Positions 29,736 to 42,551 of a stretch of 64,000 nt of DNA are shown here, piece by piece; position 1 is the stretch's first letter; each line of letters opens with the position of its first letter. The stretch is from contig NC_056050.1 of assembly GCF_004379255.2 (NCBI RefSeq), positions 15,927,514 to 15,991,513 on the forward strand. The letters are read 5' to 3'. The position numbers were made by a program, and so were the translations under genes. A model generated the notes under the pieces. The model ran no database searches, was not told the origin of the DNA, and was given only the letters and a program-made list of their open reading frames with translations. The stretch comes from Salvia splendens. Lineage: Eukaryota; Streptophyta; Magnoliopsida; Lamiales; Lamiaceae.

Positions 29736-32700
29736 ATGAGCAACATGACGACGAAACCAGATTTTGCGCAGAAACTGCTGAATGATCTGCGCCAGCGCAA
29801 GGAAAGGATGGCCGCCACTCAGACCTCAAGTCGACAGTCGAGCCAAACATCTAGAGGTGAACTTCTCCTAACACTTTTCCTCTCTAATCCAACAAAATAT
29901 TGCTTGTCATTTTTCGTTCATATTTACTGACTTAACTCTAAGGAACACTAGTTGCATGACAAGATTAAGGGGATTCGGATTGAATCGATAAACATCTTCT
30001 CGAGGCAACGTTAGGAACACAGAACTCTAATAGCTATGTTACATAGAGATGATCAAGAATGTGAACAGAAAGAAGCAAGTGTAACAGTGATTGAAAAGGA
30101 TATAATTTTAACAAAAAGTTGAGGCACAAAAACAGTGATTAAGGTGATTTTGTATGTAAACTCCTATGGTTGTTGTGTTAGCCTTTCACCGTTAAGGTCT
30201 CACGAATCTGTGAACAACAGCCACACGCGGGACATCAAGGGGCGCTCGACAAATGAATGTCCTAGATTCCGTAAGTATTGATGTCGTTTTTATGCAATTA
30301 TCATTGAGTTGAAACCAGTGGTCTGATCATCACATCATTCATTCCTGCAGGGTAGTTCTACAACGAGAGGCAGCAGATCAGTGAACACGAAAGACACTTC
30401 GAGCCAGATCATTGTCTACGAGGGCAGGCAAAGCTCTAAGCAAGTCAGAGATCTGTCGATGGCCATAGCTTTCGCCTTTGAGAATAGTGGAAATCTCAGT
30501 ACCATTAGCGGCTCCAGCAGCAATCCACTAGTAAATTTCTTCAACAGATTTGGCCGAAGATCACCAAACTCGAGGAAAATGGAGACTACCGGCTTCTACA
30601 ATCATACCTCAGCTGGTTCGTTTCCTAACATCCATGTCAATGAAATATCGAAAGGAGTTCACAAGCTCAACCAGATTCTTAGCGCCTGCTCCAACGGCCT
30701 TAACTTGGACAGAAACTCGATTGAAATTGGGAGAGAGCTGCTGAAAGGCGCAATTGATTTGGAAGAGTCCCTGAGGATGCTCGTGAGCTTACAGGACGCT
30801 TCAGAGTTCACGAACAGTTCACAGAAGAAAGGCCGTATAAAGTTACTTGGAGAGGATGGAGACGAGGATGAGGATGATGACAACGGGAAAATAGTCGAGC
30901 AGTGGAAGCTGGATCGGCCTAGATTCTCCTTTGATAGAACCTCAGGGAAGTCCCGAGCGGTCCAGGGTGGAACGAGACAGCAACAGCTAGCTCTACCATA
31001 TAGACATGAAACGTCCGACCAATCTATTATCACCAACTCGCAACTGATTCCTCATACGAGGTCTAATAGCTATGTCGAGGATTACAGTCTCTTAAGTTTA
31101 TCAAAGTCCACACCAGAGAAGGGAAGGATTTCAAATGTGATAGCTAAACTTATGGGGCTCGAAGAAGTTCCTCTGAAGGAGGGCTCGATAGGTGGGAAAA
31201 ATGTATCGAACGGAAGTGGCAAGCAGAAAAAACCCATGACTAGAGAGACTAGGAACAATGGATCTGATCTTAGCACCAACAAGATGCAGCCAAGAAGAGA
31301 GCCCAAGCAACAGATCAAACCTGAAAAGAGCCATGAAACGAAGGATGGCGCCTCTAAAATGGTAAACTCGGAGAGGAGCCAGCTGCGTAAAGATTTTAAA
31401 ATGCAAGCAGTGAGCATCGAGCCAGCAAACATCATGATAAAGAAACAACAAAGCCACACTAATCATGTCGATGGAGTCTCGAGCTTCAATGAAAACACGA
31501 GGAAACAAACTCATGGAGAGGACAAAAGGGCACAGAAAAGCTCAATGCTGAAAGCAGAAGGGAAAACAAGCAATAGGATTGAGCAAGTGGTGAGTGCAAA
31601 TTCAGTAGAAAAGAGGAATGCAAATAACTATGTTCCGAAAAATCAAGAACAGATCACTAAAAGACCTGACCGCGCTGAAGATAAGAACTCTGTCGACTAT
31701 AAACCACAGCAGCTTCAGAAATATAATTTGGTGGCAAAAATCCATGAGGGCAAACAAGTGGAAAACATAAATGCTTCAAAATCCAAGAGAAGTGCAGCCA
31801 CGAATCAGCAGAAGAAGTTACCATGCGAAAAATCCACTCCTGGTGATGGGAGATCAACGAAAGTTCCCGTGAGAGACTCTGTTCACAGACGACATCAAGA
31901 TGCTGAACTCACAATTGATAACTCGCAGAATACTGCAATCTATCCAGAAAGTCCCCGGACACAAAGGCAAAGTCAGGGCACATCTAAAACTGAAAGCGGT
32001 ATAGAAGAGGGGAGCAGTCGACTGCTTGCAGAAGAGAAGCCACTCGAGGCCTCACCCACACAGGAGAATTGTTACCAGGAAGGTTCAGAGAAGAGAGATT
32101 CCTGAAAAGATAGAAGTACTCGCGACTAGAAGAAATTCTATTGGTACTGCAAAAAGACCAGACAAAATATTGAGAGGTCTGAAACAGCAGATGCAAAATA
32201 AAAGCCGCGCATCCAAAAAGACAGAGGAACCAAGTGATCTCAAGGTCAAAGAAGAAAAAGAAGTCACCAACGCATCAGAAATGATCGCTGAACCAGCGAA
32301 GCCGGATGTAGATATAGAAACTGGTGATGACCAGGCGATCGTATTAAACAGCGCTGTAGCAAATGAGTCCGAAATTGACAAGAGACAGAACAAACTCAAC
32401 CTAAACAACGTAAGCTCACATTATACTTCTAATGAATCACATTAAAGTTTATCATCGCTTATGTCTTATTTTACTGGCTTGGCAGAGTGTACTGGATGAT
32501 CTCGAGGAGGAGGAGGAACCGCCTTGTACACTTAATGTTGAAGAAGAACAAAACAAAGGTGTTCAAAGCATAGGTAAGCTTCTAATCTATACAATGTCAA
32601 TGTTTTCACATTAAGACTACATTTAATCTTACATCTTCCTTGTATCCTTTGCTCAAACCTGTGAAGAGAGCACTGAACGAGAACTTCTTCAACATGAGTG

Positions 32701-33256
32701 CGTACAATCGAAGAGACAAGAGCAACTGACAGAACCGGAAAGAGACCTCAAGGAGACGGTGATAAAAAGCCAGATGTTCCTTAGCACAGCAGAGGCTCTC
32801 TTCAAGCTCAACATACCTGTCAGCTTCCTCCATGCCGCTGATCATGAAAACGAAGTGTCAGGCAAGAAGCTCGTGCTGGACTCCGCGAATGAAGTGATGA
32901 GGAGAAAGGCAAGGCGGCATGAATTCACGAATAACCCCTACATGAAGACTGGAGTAAGTAAGGTAAAGATAAGGTCATTGGATGATTTGGTGAGGCAACT
33001 CTGCAAGAACTTGGAATTGCTGAAATGCTATGGAATGAATGGGAGTGATGAGAGTGATGTGGCAGCTGGACTGCATAGAATGCTCAACAAAGACATTTAC
33101 AATGAGGATCCTGATGTGAACTGCATGTGGGATTTGGAATGGAGCAGAATGATGTCCATATTTCCTGAAATGGAAACTGTGGTAAAAGATGTGGAAAGAC
33201 AGATGCTGAATGGATTGCTTGATGAGATAACCAGTGACCTTTTATTAGGTATATAA
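29736..33256 (+). CDS. TRM-like / DUF4378-domain protein gene, five exons, with a frameshift
   Basis: Predicted exons: 29736-29856, 30221-30270, 30351-32409, 32486-32573, 32667-33256; about 970 residues. The first exon encodes MTTKPDFAQKLLNDLRQRKE, a typical start of this plant-specific family. The large exon has SKQVRDLSMAIAFAFENSG, an acidic run (DGDEDEDDDN) and the conserved VIAKLMGLEEVP box near 31140. The last exon carries the DUF4378-like end (LVRQLCKNLELL, MWDLEWSRMM, LLDEITSDLL). TRM proteins typically bind TON1 and microtubules and shape cell division and growth; applying that role here is inference. The 50-bp second exon joins neighbouring phases correctly and has good GT/AG borders. 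Between about 32040 and 32095 the frame shifts: the upstream frame hits TGA at 32103-32105, while family-like PEKIEVLATRRN continues in the +1 frame. This is either a real 1-bp lesion or an assembly error. Confidence 0.82.
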
Positions 33257-34479
33257 CTGTTTTGGTTTGATTTTTTGAGGTTTTATAGCTATATCTATTG
33301 TGATTCATGATTTTTAAAGAAGGACAGAGTTTTGAAAGTAGATACATAGTTATTGCATCACATTATGTTTATAGCAAAATACAACAAGAGATGACAAGTT
33401 GTAATTATTAATTAAACTAGTTTTTGTGGTTGAGTAACATCTTGATGATTCTGTTATAACATCTTGAGAAATTATTTCAATATAAAAGTGGCAACATGTA
33501 TCATTTCCAAGAAACCAATTCAGAGGGAAATTTTGCAAATTTGTACTGTAACTATCAAGCCAATGAAGAAGAGAATCTGATTCTGCGGTGAATAGGAGAG
33601 GAATCGATTTTCTTTAATATGCAGCTTATGAAGAGGCGAGAATCGATTTTCATTGATATGGTAAACGTTTTGTATAGTAATTAACATTTTCTTTAGAACA
33701 ATTAGGCAATCAAACTAAATTATGTTGTTAATGGTGAAAAATAAACCCAACTACTTAGTTGGTTCAGTTACCCTATAAACCTCATTGTTAAACCAAAAAC
33801 CACATATTTGAAGATTAATAATATTATGAGTTTATATCTATTGAGTTTTCTTTTAACTTTTCAATTTATTGAGTTTTTTTATCGACTTGTCAAATGACTT
33901 TTCACAATTGTTTGTAGCTTCGTTCATTCCATATCACGTCAAACGTCAAATCAAGAACGAGGATCATATCAGCATCACCTTCAACAATCAACAATTTCTA
34001 TCACATCTAGTAATACATAAAAAAGTGACAAGTGTACACTCCTTAAAATAAAGGGTCAAATGTACTCTACTACATTTACTCTTAAACTATTTCTCTTACT
34101 CCGTTTAATTTATTCTCATTTCTATACTGTCTTTCTAATAAAAATAATTTCATAGATTCACAACGAGTTTTAGTAAGAGAGTGATTAAGTAAAATAGAAT
34201 GGTAAAAGTTTTAGTAAGAGAGTGATTAAGTAAAATAGAATGGTAAAAGTGGACAAAATAAAAGAAAGAAAGAAAAAAATAAATAAAATAGGAAAAAATT
34301 AAAGAAAAGGTAGATAAATGCTAAGAATATAGATAAGACTAGAGAGACTATTTTTCTTAGATAGAAGGAATATAATATTAAATTTAACTTTTTCTTTCAT
34401 AAAAATATTGTGATTTTTATATTATTTTATATTTGTAAAAATGTATATTTTATATTTTTGTATGTATTTTCTCTACGAG
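33257..34479. other. Downstream intergenic region with a 41-bp tandem duplication
   Basis: No gene seen. At about 34166-34248 a 41-bp unit containing TAGTAAGAGAGTGATTAAGT is present twice in perfect tandem. Confidence 0.6.
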
Positions 34480-35111
34480 GGGGCGTGATCAATTGCTAGC
34501 TCACCCTTTAGTTGTTAACTACAACTAATTTAAGATCATAGGAATTAAGAGATCTAACGACCTATAATTTGTCATGTTTAATTTTATTTTTCATATTTTA
34601 ATATTAAAAATATAAGATTAACACCACATTTAGGGTTTTGAATCGCAATGTCAGTATCGTGTATTAAAGTTATCAACACAATGAATTGAATATGTCAACA
34701 CAATTTAGTATTGACATTGTACACATATTATGTTTACATATTATATTCTCTATATTGACATTAAGTTGTATGTCGAAATTATATGAAAATTTATAATTTT
34801 TTTAAAAAATTACATATGCATGTAAGATCTCGTTGGAATCCTTATAAAATTATCTTTAATTTGATATATGTTGTGTGAAAAAAATAATTTAAATTGAGAT
34901 AGTTATAATTATTTAAAGTTTTGAAATATTTTTTAAAAGTTAGTTATAACTATCTTTTTGTCAATTGACATTAATACCCTTAATTGATATTTTTTATATA
35001 TTGTATTGATATTCGTGGTTGTATGATCTTGTGCCTAAATTTAATAATCCAAAGCCTATTATTTAGTTGTAGTTAGCAATTTAAGAGTGAGTTAGCAATA
35101 CAACACACCCC
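34480..35111. mobile_element. Mutator-type MITE, copy 1
   Basis: Ends GGGGCGTGATCAATTGCTA and (reversed) GGGGTGTGTTGTATTGCTAA. The interior is shared with 35196-35795 in the opposite orientation. About 630 bp. No clear target duplication. Confidence 0.7.
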
Positions 35112-35195
35112 TGTGATAATAATATAAGAAGATGAAAATTATATGTCCTTGTGTGTCTTTAAACTAAAGTTTGTAAATATAAAATTATAGTTCAA

Positions 35196-35795
35196 GGGGT
35201 GTGCTATATTGCTAACTTATCCTTAAATTGCTAACTACAGCTAAACTGATAAGCATTAGATCATTAAATCAAGGCACAAGATCAATACAATGTATAAAAA
35301 ATGTCAATTAAGGGTATTAATGTCATTTAGTAAAATTAGTTACAACTTTTAAAAAATTTCCCAAAATTTTAAATGATTATAACTATCTCAATTTAAATTA
35401 TTTTTTAACACAACTTATATCAAATTAAAGATAATTTAATAAGGATTCTAACGAGATCTCACTTGCATATGTTCCGATGTCAAAATTTGAAAAAAATCTT
35501 GAATTTTTGTGTTTTTGGGGAGTCAACTTAATGTCAATGTAGCCATCATAATATGTCAATGTAATGTTTATACAATGTCAATATGAAATTGTGTTGACAT
35601 ATTCAATTAATCGTATTGATATATTTAATACTCTATATTGATATTTTGATCCAAAACCCTAATTTTAATAGTTTTCATATCTTTTTAAATTTAAATAATA
35701 ATAAAACGAAATTACACATGTCAATTTATAAACTACTAGATCTCTACAAATCTTATGGTTTAAAATTAGTTGTAATTAGCAATTGATCACACCCC
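35196..35795. mobile_element. Mutator-type MITE, copy 2, inverted relative to copy 1
   Basis: Ends GGGGTGTG and CACACCCC, flanked by a 10-bp duplication TATAGTTCAA / TATAGTTTAA (35186-35195, 35796-35805, one mismatch). A 9-11-bp duplication points to the Mutator superfamily. 600 bp, non-coding. Only 84 bp separate it from copy 1. Confidence 0.8.
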
Positions 35796-35854
35796 TATAG
35801 TTTAATATCTAAGACTTAAGTCTTTATTATTTATTTTCTCTTTAATAAAATATA

Positions 35855-36055
35855 CTCCTCTGTCCCATTAGAAATGAAACGTTTTCCTTTTTGGGTTGTT
35901 CCATTAAAAATGAAACGTTTTCTAAAATGGAAACAACACTATTTCTACCTTTTCTTCTCTCTTACTTTATTCTCTCATCATTAACTTACAAAACAAAACT
36001 GCATAAAATTCAGTGCCGGAAACCAAATGTTTCATATTTATTGGGACGGAAGGAG
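35855..36055. mobile_element. Stowaway-type MITE
   Basis: Starts CTCCTCTGTCCCATTAGAAA and ends TTATTGGGACGGAAGGAG, TA on both sides. The same subfamily as 56322-56523 (shared GAAATGAAACGTTTTCC). Confidence 0.85.
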
Positions 36056-36605
36056 TAATTTATAATGCAATATGACAAAATAACACGTGAGAGAGAGGAA
36101 AAAAAAGGAAAATATTAGAAGAAAAACGATAGTAAAGTCTTTTTGTTTATCTTAAAAAGTGTCATCGTCACTTTTTTATTAGTGCATTCGGATATGTTAT
36201 AGGAAATGTTGCAGGTGATTTTTACGGGACTTAGAGCATTCACATCCGTGCTCTTGCCAACGAGCATGGATGTGGGTCCGGACCCACTTTTATTACTTTT
36301 TTACTCCCTGCTCTTAGACAAGAGCACAACACCTACATCCGTGCTCTTCCGCAAGGACAAGCTTAAGGGTCCCACCATTCTATTATTCAATTTAAATAAA
36401 AAACATTTCTACAAAATTAAAATGCATTAAAAATATCCGGAATAATATTACAAATTACAAAAAAAATTAAAAACTACATAATTAAAATTCTAATAATTAA
36501 AAATTACATAATTAATATCCTAAAAATTAAAAATTACGTAATTAAACACCTAAAAAATAAAAATTAAATAATTAAACTCCTAAAAAATAAAAATTACATA
36601 ATTAA

Positions 36606-36824
36606 AGGCTAAAAATACCCCCGTGGAAGACTATTCATCCGGCTCTACCCCCAATGTTCTTTGGAGACCCCGTATCATTGCCACATGCGGTCGAAGTTGC
36701 TCGGGGGTCATAGTTGACCTATCGGCCTAATTGAGTTGGGCCAAAACCCCCCACAACGAGTTGGTGGGGGTTGAGGTGGCACAAAGGGAGCGAGAGCGGG
36801 AGCGGGATCGGGGGCGGATGGAGT
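36606..36824 (-). pseudogene. 3' part of the Myb-like Harbinger gene
   Basis: This continues the minus-strand gene after the inserted LTR element. A Pro-rich stretch (PDPAPALAPFVPPQPPP) is followed, in another frame, by TPEQLRPHVAMIRGLQRTLG and a stop near 36640. One frameshift separates the two. Confidence 0.6.
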
Positions 36825-39370
36825 TGTCACGACCGCACTTCCTAAGGATAGGAAGTACGGGAAAATCGCGACTAATGGGGGAATTAAGAAGCGGGGAAGA
36901 AGGGGGAAAACAATCAAAGGGGTACGAAATGTAGATCAAAAGACGAACTTCATTAACAAATCATAGTCTTAAATCATGAAGCAACATAGTTCGAATAAAA
37001 AAATAGTCCAACGGATTAAAGAAAACATCAGAGTTCTAAAACTTGACATAGCGGAAGCATTTGAGAGTTAGCTACTACTATGTATGAAGACATAATAGCA
37101 ACCGGAACATTAATTGAATAGTCTTTGTCCAAATGCTCAACATCCTCCGTCCTCGTCAACGCTCAACCTGCACATAGGGAAAACATATGCAGGGGCTGAG
37201 TACTTGATGCACTCAGTGAACTCATGCCAAAACAGTTATATCATTTAAGTTATGCCAGCCATCGTTAAGTGAAACTCGGGTTTTACTTTAAAATGCCGAG
37301 AACCACTAAAATCATTTCCATCAAAAGGTGCATGCGCATGCAAACATCATCATCATTCCCCATCATGTACCATATCTGAACCATCATATGTGAAACGAGA
37401 ATGTGGCCACAAACTCGATCACTGGACCGGCCGACCACAAAGAACGGCTCACGATCCCCATCAGTGCACTAGCCTAAGTAGGGACTCACTCCCTAGTTAG
37501 ACCCGAATTCGTTAACCATCAAAGTCTAGTAGGGACTCACTCCCCAGTAGACAATCAGATAGGCATTTCAAAACATAAAATTCGGCATGACATAACATTT
37601 GAAACCACCCTTATCTCTCCATTTCATATACATGCAAATAATAGAGTTTAAAGAATAAAGCCCACCTCGAGTGCTTAATCCGAAAACACTTTCTTTCCCT
37701 TGCGATCACGATTCACTTGCGATGTTTCACCTTTAAAAATTTACATAGCACATATATCAACATATTTTCCAATCACATAAATCACATCATAACATACATC
37801 TTTGCATATCCTATCACTTCATCACATATATAATTCATTTGAAAACTGGCAGCACTGCGCAACGATTTTATAAAAATCATTTAAAAATCATCCGACTTCC
37901 GTTGGGGCTAAAACTTTACCACAATACAGAAGACTCATCAAAGGACTTCCAGTTAAAATTTCATGTCCAAATACACCTTTTAGGTCAGTCAAAACAACCA
38001 CGTAACCTACTGGTCGAGAAAACATTTTCGGCAGAGTTGCGCAGTTAACTTCAAAAATTCACCAAAAATTCATCTTTAATCCAAAAGGGTTGAAAATTAC
38101 ACACAACATAGAAGACATCATGAAGTTTACTCAGGAAAAAGAATTGGTCAAATCGGAGTTCATTTGGTCGGTCAAAAACGTGTCGGAACTTACTGTTCGG
38201 AATTCGTCGAGCAGACGAGCGGTGCCATCGCTGTTCGGCCCGTTGCTGCACGTTGTTGCTGTTGTTGGCTGCTGCACAGAGCCGGAAGACGCTGCTGTAC
38301 GAACGTTGCTGCTCCGCCGTCGCTCCCTTTCCTCTTTCGACCACCATCACTCATCTCTCTATCAATTCGTTTTGTTCCATCACTGTAAACTCTGCAACTC
38401 ACGGTCCAGATCGGTCGTCGTCGGCTACTGCCCGTTGGTCAGCCTGTTCGCCGCCGACGTCGCCGCTGCTGACTCCGATTCGTCACCCGTGTCCACCACA
38501 GACGCTCGGCGCTGCTGCGTCGTCGCTGCTGTGCAGTCGAAGGTCTCGCAGCGTCGCCGTCATTCGCAATTAGCCACTGCATTGTCTGTTTGCTGTTCGG
38601 ACAGCCATCGTTCCTCACCGATTCAACCTCGAAACGACACGGCAGCCCCTGAAACATCTCCGAACAGCCCCGAACCAACTCCGAACCGCCCCGAAAGATA
38701 AGTTCTCCTTCAAAAATATGTTCTTTCGTTTCAGTTTTCAAAACGCAGCAAGGGGGCCACTGTTCGTCGCCACTGCTGGATCGTTGCCGCTGAACTGACG
38801 TTGCTGCGTTCGATTGAACCGGAGCCCTCACGCTTCTAACGTCGCCATTTCTCTTCCTCATCGCCGCTGCCTCACTCTTCTTCTCCCCTCATCTCTCGGT
38901 TTCTTCTCCTCTCTCTCTTTGTTCTTGTTGTAAAGTATAAAGTGAGAAGAGAAGTGAAAGGGTGGATGTTTAAATGGGGTGTCTTTTGGTTGTAGGATTA
39001 ATTGAGGGAGTTGGAAGGTGGAAGATGAAGGGTGGAAGGTGTCGTGGGGTTGAGGAAAGGATGCAGGTATAGAAATCATTAATCTCTAATTGGGCTTCAA
39101 AGTGTGGTTTCCAAATAAAATGAATTGGGCTTGGAAACTTAAAGTTCTTTGATGAAATTGGGCCCAACATGTAAATTGTAGAGTTTGGCTAAGTTGGTTA
39201 AAGAATAAGAAAATTTGGATGACCCAACACTCTTAAAATTAATAGCCCAAAGCCAAATTGTAAAATTATTCTCTCGACAAAAGAAACAAGGTCGAAAAAA
39301 TTTTCAAGTGTACAAACGACGGTCCTTTCAAGAACACAATAAAAAGAGTAGAAAAAGTCGGGGTGTTACA
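36825..39370 (-). repeat. 3' LTR (minus-strand sense) of the 5.7-kb element
   Basis: 2546 bp. It contains a GC-rich, CTG/GTC-rich block at 38200-38870 that gives long overlapping open frames on both strands, probably by composition rather than coding. Confidence 0.93.
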
Positions 39371-40001
39371 ATCTACCCACCTTAACAAAAATTTCGTCCC
39401 GAAATTTACTTACGTCCTTCGAGTATAGAATTTTTCCATCGTCTTGTCTTCCAAGCAGCTTCCTCATGTCGTTTAATTGTAGTTCAAAGTCACATCGCTG
39501 CCACTCCTAACAATTTATGCGAGATTAGACTATATTAACTTAACTCGCGCACTGCGCGTCATCATTCCTTGTCTTGCACCATCTTTTGCGTTTGAACTTC
39601 ATTCCGTCTTCGCTATCTTTCACTTCTTGAAATCTTCCTCGTATTCTTTTTGTTCTTGTCGTCTCATCACGCCCCTTATAATTCGCTCTTTGCTATGCCT
39701 CATTCGTTCCATCGATAAGTATATTGCCTTAATAGGAAACATAGTTCGCGCGTATAACCAGCCTACATCTAAGGCCTTTAAAGTCTACATCTCAATCATA
39801 CTCCATTCATTATCACGTCCATCATCAATTGCATAAACATTCATCATTTCAAACATTTTACCTTCTCTTTTGTTGAGCGCGACGAGACGGAATGTTGAGC
39901 CTTCAATGAATACTCTTTTAGTCTAACGAAACGAGTCTAGACTAGATTGAATAAAAGACTCTCGGTCCAGAGCGGAAGGAAAAGTTGCTCTGATACCATT
40001 C
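39371..40001 (-). other. Interior of the 5.7-kb LTR element
   Basis: 631 bp with primer-binding site at its right end (TTGCTCTGATACC on the plus strand) and a purine-richer GGTGGGTAGAT tract next to the other LTR. No open frame resembles gag or pol. Confidence 0.85.
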
Positions 40002-42546
40002 TGTCACGACCGCACTTCCTAAGGATAGAAAGTACGGTGGATCACGACTAATGGGGGATTTAAGAAGCGGGGAAGAAAGGGGAAAACAATCAAAGGGGTA
40101 CGAAATGTAGATCAAAAGACGAACTTCATTAACAAATCATAGTCTTAAATCATGAAGCAACATAGTTCGAATAAAAAAATAGTCCAACGGATTAAAGAAA
40201 ACATCAGAGTTCTAAAACTTGACATAGCGGAAGCATTTGAGAGTTAGCTACTACTATGTATGAAGACATAATAGCAACCGGAACATTAATTGAATAGTCT
40301 TTGTCCAAATGCTCAACATCCTCCGTCCTCGTCAACGCTCAACCTGCACATAGGGAAAACATATGCAGGGGCTGAGTACTTGATGCACTCAGTGAACTCA
40401 TGCCAAAACAGTTATATCATTTAAGTTATGCCAGCCATCGTTAAGTGAAACTCGGGTTTTACTTTAAAATGCCGAGAACCACTAAAATCATTTCCATCAA
40501 AAGGTGCATGCGCATGCAAACATCATCATCATTCCCCATCATGTACCATATCTGAACCATCATATGTGAAACGAGAATGTGGCCACAAACTCGATCACTG
40601 GACCGGCCGACCACAAAGAACGGCTCACGATCCCCATCAGTGCACTAGCCTAAGTAGGGACTCACTCCCTAGTTAGACCCGAATTCGTTAACCATCAAAG
40701 TCTAGTAGGGACTCACTCCCCAGTAGACAATCAGATAGGCATTTCAAAACATAAAATTCGGCATGACATAACATTTGAAACCACCCTTATCTCTCCATTT
40801 CATATACATGCAAATAATAGAGTTTAAAGAATAAAGCCCACCTCGAGTGCTTAATCCGAAAACACTTTCTTTCCCTTGCGATCACGATTCACTTGCGATG
40901 TTTCACCTTTAAAAATTTACATAGCACATATATCAACATATTTTCCAATCACATAAATCACATCATAACATACATCTTTGCATATCCTATCACTTCATCA
41001 CATATATAATTCATTTGAAAACTGGCAGCACTGCGCAACGATTTTATAAAAATCATTTAAAAATCATCCGACTTCCGTTGGGGCTAAAACTTTACCACAA
41101 TACAGAAGACTCATCAAAGGACTTCCAGTTAAAATTTCATGTCCAAATACCCCTTTTAGGTCAGTCAAAACAACCACGTAACCTACTGGTCGAGAAAACA
41201 TTTTCGGCAGAGTTGCGCAGTTAACTTCAAAAATTCACCAAAAATTCATCTTTAATCCAAAAGGGTTGAAAATTACACACAACATAGAAGACATCATGAA
41301 GTTTACTCAGGAAAAAGAATTGGTCAAATCGGAGTTCATTTGGTCGGTCAAAAACGTGTCGGAACTTACTGTTCGGAATTCGTCGAGCAGACGAGCGGTG
41401 CCATCGCTGTTCGGCCCGTTGCTGCACGTTGTTGCTGTTGTTGGCTGCTGCACAGAGCCGGAAGACGCTGCTGTACGAACGTTGCTGCTCCGCCGTCGCT
41501 CCCTTTCCTCTTTCGACCACCATCACTCATCTCTCTATCAATTCGTTTTGTTCCATCACTGTAAACTCTGCAACTCACGGTCCAGATCGGTCGTCGTCGG
41601 CTACTGCCCGTTGGTCAGCCTGTTCGCCGCCGACGTCGCCGCTGCTGACTCCGATTCGTCACCCGTGTCCACCACAGACGCTCGGCGCTGCTGCGTCGTC
41701 GCTGCTGTGCAGTCGAAGGTCTCGCAGCGTCGCCGTCATTCGCAATTAGCCACTGCATTGTCTGTTTGCTGTTCGGACAGCCATCGTTCCTCACCGATTC
41801 AACCTCGAAACGACACGGCAGCCCCTGAAACATCTCCGAACAGCCCCGAACCAACTCCGAACCGCCCCGAAAGATAAGTTCTCCTTCAAAAATATGTTCT
41901 TTCGTTTCAGTTTTCAAAACGCAGCAAGGGGGCCACTGTTCGTCGCCACTGCTGGATCGTTGCCGCTGAACTGACGTTGCTGCGTTCGATTGAACCGGAG
42001 CCCTCACGCTTCTAACGTCGCCATTTCTCTTCCTCATCGCCGCTGCCTCACTCTTCTTCTCCCCTCATCTCTCGGTTTCTTCTCCTCTCTCTCTTTGTTC
42101 TTGTTGTAAAGTATAAAGTGAGAAGAGAAGTGAAAGGGTGGATGTTTAAATGGGGTGTCTTTTGGTTGTAGGATTAATTGAGGGAGTTGGAAGGTGGAAG
42201 ATGAAGGGTGGAAGGTGTCGTGGGGTTGAGGAAAGGATGCATGTATAGAAATCATTAATCTCTAATTGGGCTTCAAAGTGTGGTTTCCAAATAAAATGAA
42301 TTGGGCTTGGAAACTTAAAGTTCTTTGATGAAATTGGGCCCAACATGTAAATTGTAGAGTTTGGCTAAGTTGGTTAAAGAATAAGAAAATTTGGATGACC
42401 CAACACTCTTAAAATTAATAGCCCAAAGCCAAATTGTAAAATTATTCTCTCGACAAAAGAAACAAGGTCGAAAAAATTTTCAAGTGTACAAACGACGGTC
42501 CTTTCAAGAACACAATAAAAAGAGTAGAAAAAGTCGGGGTGTTACA
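40002..42546 (-). repeat. 5' LTR (minus-strand sense) of the 5.7-kb element
   Basis: 2545 bp. It differs from its partner mainly in the 30 bases after GCACTTCCTAAGGATAG, plus scattered single changes. Confidence 0.93.
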
Positions 42547-42551
42547 GGAGT

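Larger units (their letters stand above)
36825..42546 (-). mobile_element. LTR retrotransposon with 2.55-kb LTRs and a 631-bp non-coding interior
   Basis: Direct LTRs 36825-39370 (2546 bp) and 40002-42546 (2545 bp) run TGTAACACCCCGAC to TCGTGACA on the minus strand and are nearly identical (about ten differences seen). A perfect 5-bp duplication GGAGT lies at 36820-36824 and 42547-42551. A primer-binding site GGTATCAGAGCA follows the 5' LTR on the minus strand (within 39985-39998). No gag or pol is present. The TGTAACACCCCG start is typical of Tekay/Del-type gypsy LTRs, so I infer a non-autonomous gypsy relative. It inserted into the Harbinger Myb-like gene. Confidence 0.93.

Noticed and set aside
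38090..38701. A 203-codon frame present identically in both 2.55-kb LTRs (also 41266-41877)
   Set aside because: It lies inside an LTR, overlaps long frames on the other strand and in other phases, and its product is low-complexity Ser/Arg-rich. The openness is explained by GC-rich composition, and identity by LTR homogenisation.
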